This document shows positions 6,084 to 7,502 of a stretch of DNA of 7,502 bases, one piece after another; within the stretch, counting starts at the first letter, position 1, and each line of letters opens with the position of its first letter. The position numbers and the translations under genes are program-made. The stretch is from Candidatus Shapirobacteria bacterium. GTDB lineage: Bacteria > Patescibacteriota > Microgenomatia > UBA12405. The notes beneath the pieces were generated by a model, which saw only the letters and a program-made list of their open reading frames with translations, did not search any database and was not told where the DNA came from. The stretch lies in assembly GCA_028700345.1 (NCBI GenBank), contig JAQVSW010000034.1, positions 1 to 7,502 of the forward strand, in the 5' to 3' direction.

Positions 6084-6473
6084 TTATATTTCTCCCAATT
6101 TTATCTTTTTTAGCTCTAAATACCAACTCTTCTCCACCTTCTCCCATATTTTTTTCATTCTACACTTTCTTATTCTAATACAGCTTTTATCCCCCAGGCA
6201 GGTCACCATAGCTTTATTTTCCCCCAACGATTCAAACAAATCATAAATACTTTTCCTTTCCCATTCCTTTACCATTTGATAGCCCCCACTTTTTCCCTCT
6301 TTAGATTCAATAATTCCCCCACTTTTCAAATTAATCGCTATTTGCCCCAAAAAACGATAAGGTAATCTTAAATTTTTGGCTGCCTGAGTTATCGTTATAT
6401 TTTTACCCTTATTATGCGATAAATATGAGATAAAAACGATGCTATATTCCACTTTTTTTGAAATTGTCATCAT
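6084..6473 (-). CDS. Rrf2-family (IscR-like) Fe-S transcription regulator
   Basis: This is a 129-residue winged-helix regulator. Residues 1-65 form the Rrf2 DNA-binding domain: TISKKVEYSIVFISYL, then the recognition helix around LPYRFLGQI and the wing GKSGGYQM. Three cysteines, C92, C98 and C104, have IscR spacing (C-x5-C-x5-C) and even E. coli IscR numbering. The fourth IscR ligand, His107, is Lys here, so cluster ligation must differ if a cluster is bound. The start is set at ATG 6473 and not at the TTG at 6488, because TATAAT (6485-6480) lies six bases before this ATG and would overlap the longer reading. The mRNA would be leaderless. The downstream DUF1858 gene is the obvious first target, with autoregulation likely. 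Confidence 0.88.
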   Translation of the reverse strand: MMTISKKVEYSIVFISYLSHNKGKNITITQAAKNLRLPYRFLGQIAINLKSGGIIESKEGKSGGYQMVKEWERKSIYDLFESLGENKAMVTCLGDKSCIRIRKCRMKKIWEKVEKSWYLELKKIKLGEI

Positions 6474-6490
6474 GGTACAATTATACAACC
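6474..6490 (-). promoter_or_regulatory. Rrf2 -10 box and candidate operator
   Basis: TATAAT at 6485-6480 (minus strand) puts transcription start on the A of ATG 6473. It lies within GTACAATTATAC (6475-6486), palindromic at 10 of 12 positions, a plausible autoregulatory operator. The outward plus strand also has TTGAAA (6458-6463), 18 bases and TATACA (6482-6487), which could drive the adjacent structured element. Confidence 0.45.
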
Positions 6491-6659
6491 TGCCAAAAAG
6501 CGATCTTTGAGAAGGTGTTTTTTCTAGCTAACCTAATATAAAGGAGGATGTTTGTTAATATCGGCTTTGCCTTTATTAACTAGTTCTCCCCACGTTTTTT
6601 CGTAAGCGTGGAAAAGCCACTATCGAAGTTAATCACTTTTGGCAGGCTTTGTTTTTTTT
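6489..6659 (+). other. Gene-free structured element: candidate ncRNA or MITE-like insertion
   Basis: An inverted repeat, CCTGCCAAAA (6489-6498) and TTTTGGCAGG (6637-6646), encloses about 140 bases and is followed on plus by CTTTG and T8 (6652-6659), as in a transcript end. Inside, GTTAATA/TATTAAC (6554-6560 with 6574-6580) enclose GGC-TTT-GCC. A second hairpin pairs 6590-6597 with 6604-6611 and is better on plus. GTGG at 6608-6611 can pair instead with CCAC at 6617-6620. AAAGGAGG lies at 6540-6547. No conserved gene frame is present. I do not recognise tRNA, tmRNA, SRP or RNase P motifs. The closed-stem shape and size resemble 6S RNA only loosely. No target-site duplication was found. Confidence 0.5.
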
Positions 6660-6686
6660 CTTTAGTTTTTTAGACTTTAGACTTTT

Positions 6687-7502
6687 TTACAAAATCTCCT
6701 CTTTTATCCTCTTCCATATCTTTCCCATGGTCTTCTCATTATTTTTGGCTTCTTTATCAATGCTTTTAGCATACATTTTTTCAAAATACTTTGGTCTTTC
6801 TAGATACTCGAGTAAAAACGAAGCCGATTCTCCTGGTTTTTCTTTCACCCAGCCCAGATTTTTCTTTTTTATTATTTCTATATTCCCATCCTCCTGTCCC
6901 CCAATGTGGGTAATCGCCACCATCGGTTTTTTTGAGGCGACTACATCAAACATAAAATTAGGTCCGGCTTTCCCAAAAACAATATCACTAGCCTGGAGTA
7001 CCTCCGCCATATCCTCTATCCACCCCAAATTCTTGACAATTATTTGCTCTCCTAGTTTTAATTTTTTAAGCAGTTTTACATACTGATCAATGGTTGAATG
7101 GAGCATCTTATCTGTTCCCGTATTAAAAATAAAGGCACATTTACTTTCAATGGTCATTAAAACCGGCAGTAACCTTGTCAGAGAATTTGTTCCCAAACTC
7201 CCTCCCCCAATAAATATCACCGGCCTATCATCTGTAATTCCCAGCTTTCGCCTAGCCTCTTTTCTGTCTATTTTTTTATACATCTCTCCTCTCACCCACC
7301 AGCCACTCTTCAGTATCTCCCCCTTCAGTCCATATTTTCTGACTTCTCTCTCCGCTACTTCATCATAAACTAGTGTCAAATCAGCTCCGGGTACCACTGT
7401 TACTGGTGTAATTGTCCATGGATCAGCAATGACAGACCATAGTTTAAAATTTGCATTTTCATTTTTTCGCCAGAGTTGTAAAGAGTGACTGTGATACCAA
7501 TA
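6687..7502 (-). CDS. MurG/MGDG-synthase-like glycosyltransferase, C-terminal part (start outside window)
   Basis: The frame is open from the stop at 6687 to the right edge (271 residues visible). A GTG at 7397 is not the true start, because conserved sequence continues upstream (WSVIADPWTITPVTVVPGAD). The GT-B fold is visible. The end of the N-domain has the loop PGADLTLVYDEVAEREV. The C-domain starts FIGGGSLGTNSL at about residues 97-108. A sugar-nucleotide-binding region spans 159-210, with WIEDMAEVLQASDIVFGKAG and GGQEDGN in the place of the hQxxNA motif of MurG. The family moves a sugar from UDP-sugar to a lipid: lipid I for MurG, diacylglycerol for MGDG synthases. The acceptor cannot be decided from this part. 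MurG itself seems less likely given the altered motifs. Confidence 0.8.
   Translation of the reverse strand, partial: YWYHSHSLQLWRKNENANFKLWSVIADPWTITPVTVVPGADLTLVYDEVAEREVRKYGLKGEILKSGWWVRGEMYKKIDRKEARRKLGITDDRPVIFIGGGSLGTNSLTRLLPVLMTIESKCAFIFNTGTDKMLHSTIDQYVKLLKKLKLGEQIIVKNLGWIEDMAEVLQASDIVFGKAGPNFMFDVVASKKPMVAITHIGGQEDGNIEIIKKKNLGWVKEKPGESASFLLEYLERPKYFEKMYAKSIDKEAKNNEKTMGKIWKRIKEEIL

Noticed and set aside
6474..6488. Longer Rrf2 start at a TTG adding MYNCT
   Set aside because: The extra codons are the -10 box itself, and Rrf2 proteins normally begin at the later Met.
6548..6583. 11-codon leader peptide frame beginning ATG right after AAAGGAGG
   Set aside because: Spacing from the ribosome site is zero and the frame coincides with a hairpin; nothing downstream on this strand would be controlled.
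6612..6646. Partial likeness to a cobalamin riboswitch (AAAAGCCACTA near a CCTGCC stem)
   Set aside because: The conserved B12 box order is absent and no gene follows on the plus strand.
6649..7368. Plus-strand open frames opposite the glycosyltransferase
   Set aside because: They are low-complexity shadows; the minus frame shows clear GT-B motifs across the whole stretch.

Overview
The window is AT-rich, densely packed bacterial DNA. The genes suggest a member of the Candidate Phyla Radiation (Patescibacteria), perhaps Microgenomates. The pointers are compact genes, short or overlapping junctions, a zinc-ribbon L28, a very large cysteine-rich surface protein with Thr/Pro linkers, and several start codons that sit directly on a -10 box. 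UGA is used as a stop (fmt ends in TGA), so the UGA-to-glycine code of Gracilibacteria/SR1 does not apply. The taxon is an inference from gene content, not a sequence match.

Positions 1-3786 are read on the minus strand: peptide deformylase (def), then a membrane-anchored SIMPL-domain protein, then a huge cysteine-rich exported protein. The last is open from 2465 to the left edge (821 residues visible, about 70 Cys in its first 640). It was found by translating through the edge. It overlaps the SIMPL gene by 7 bp (ATGGTAA), so the two are probably co-translated.

Positions 3787-5834 hold housekeeping genes. fmt is divergent from def across a 36-bp gap containing a 10-bp palindromic TATAAT. 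Together they add and remove the formyl group of initiator Met. Next comes a 38-residue protein that is 61% lysine, with a textbook sigma70 promoter and Shine-Dalgarno site. It is followed by a terminator that overlaps the end of convergent rpmB (L28). rpmB is divergent from a site-2-type membrane metalloprotease across a second palindromic TATA element.

Positions 5791-6659 look like a small redox unit: an IscR-like Rrf2 regulator with a C-x5-C-x5-C cluster and, 41 bp downstream, a DUF1858 protein with a CxxC. Beside the Rrf2 promoter lies a gene-free, about 170-base element closed by an 10-bp inverted repeat and ending in T8 on the plus strand. It is a candidate structured RNA or small mobile element. 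Positions 6687-7502 carry the 3' part of a MurG/MGDG-synthase-like glycosyltransferase.

The points most worth following are the surface-protein architecture, the lysine-only mini-protein, the structured element at 6489-6659 and the repeated leaderless start signature.
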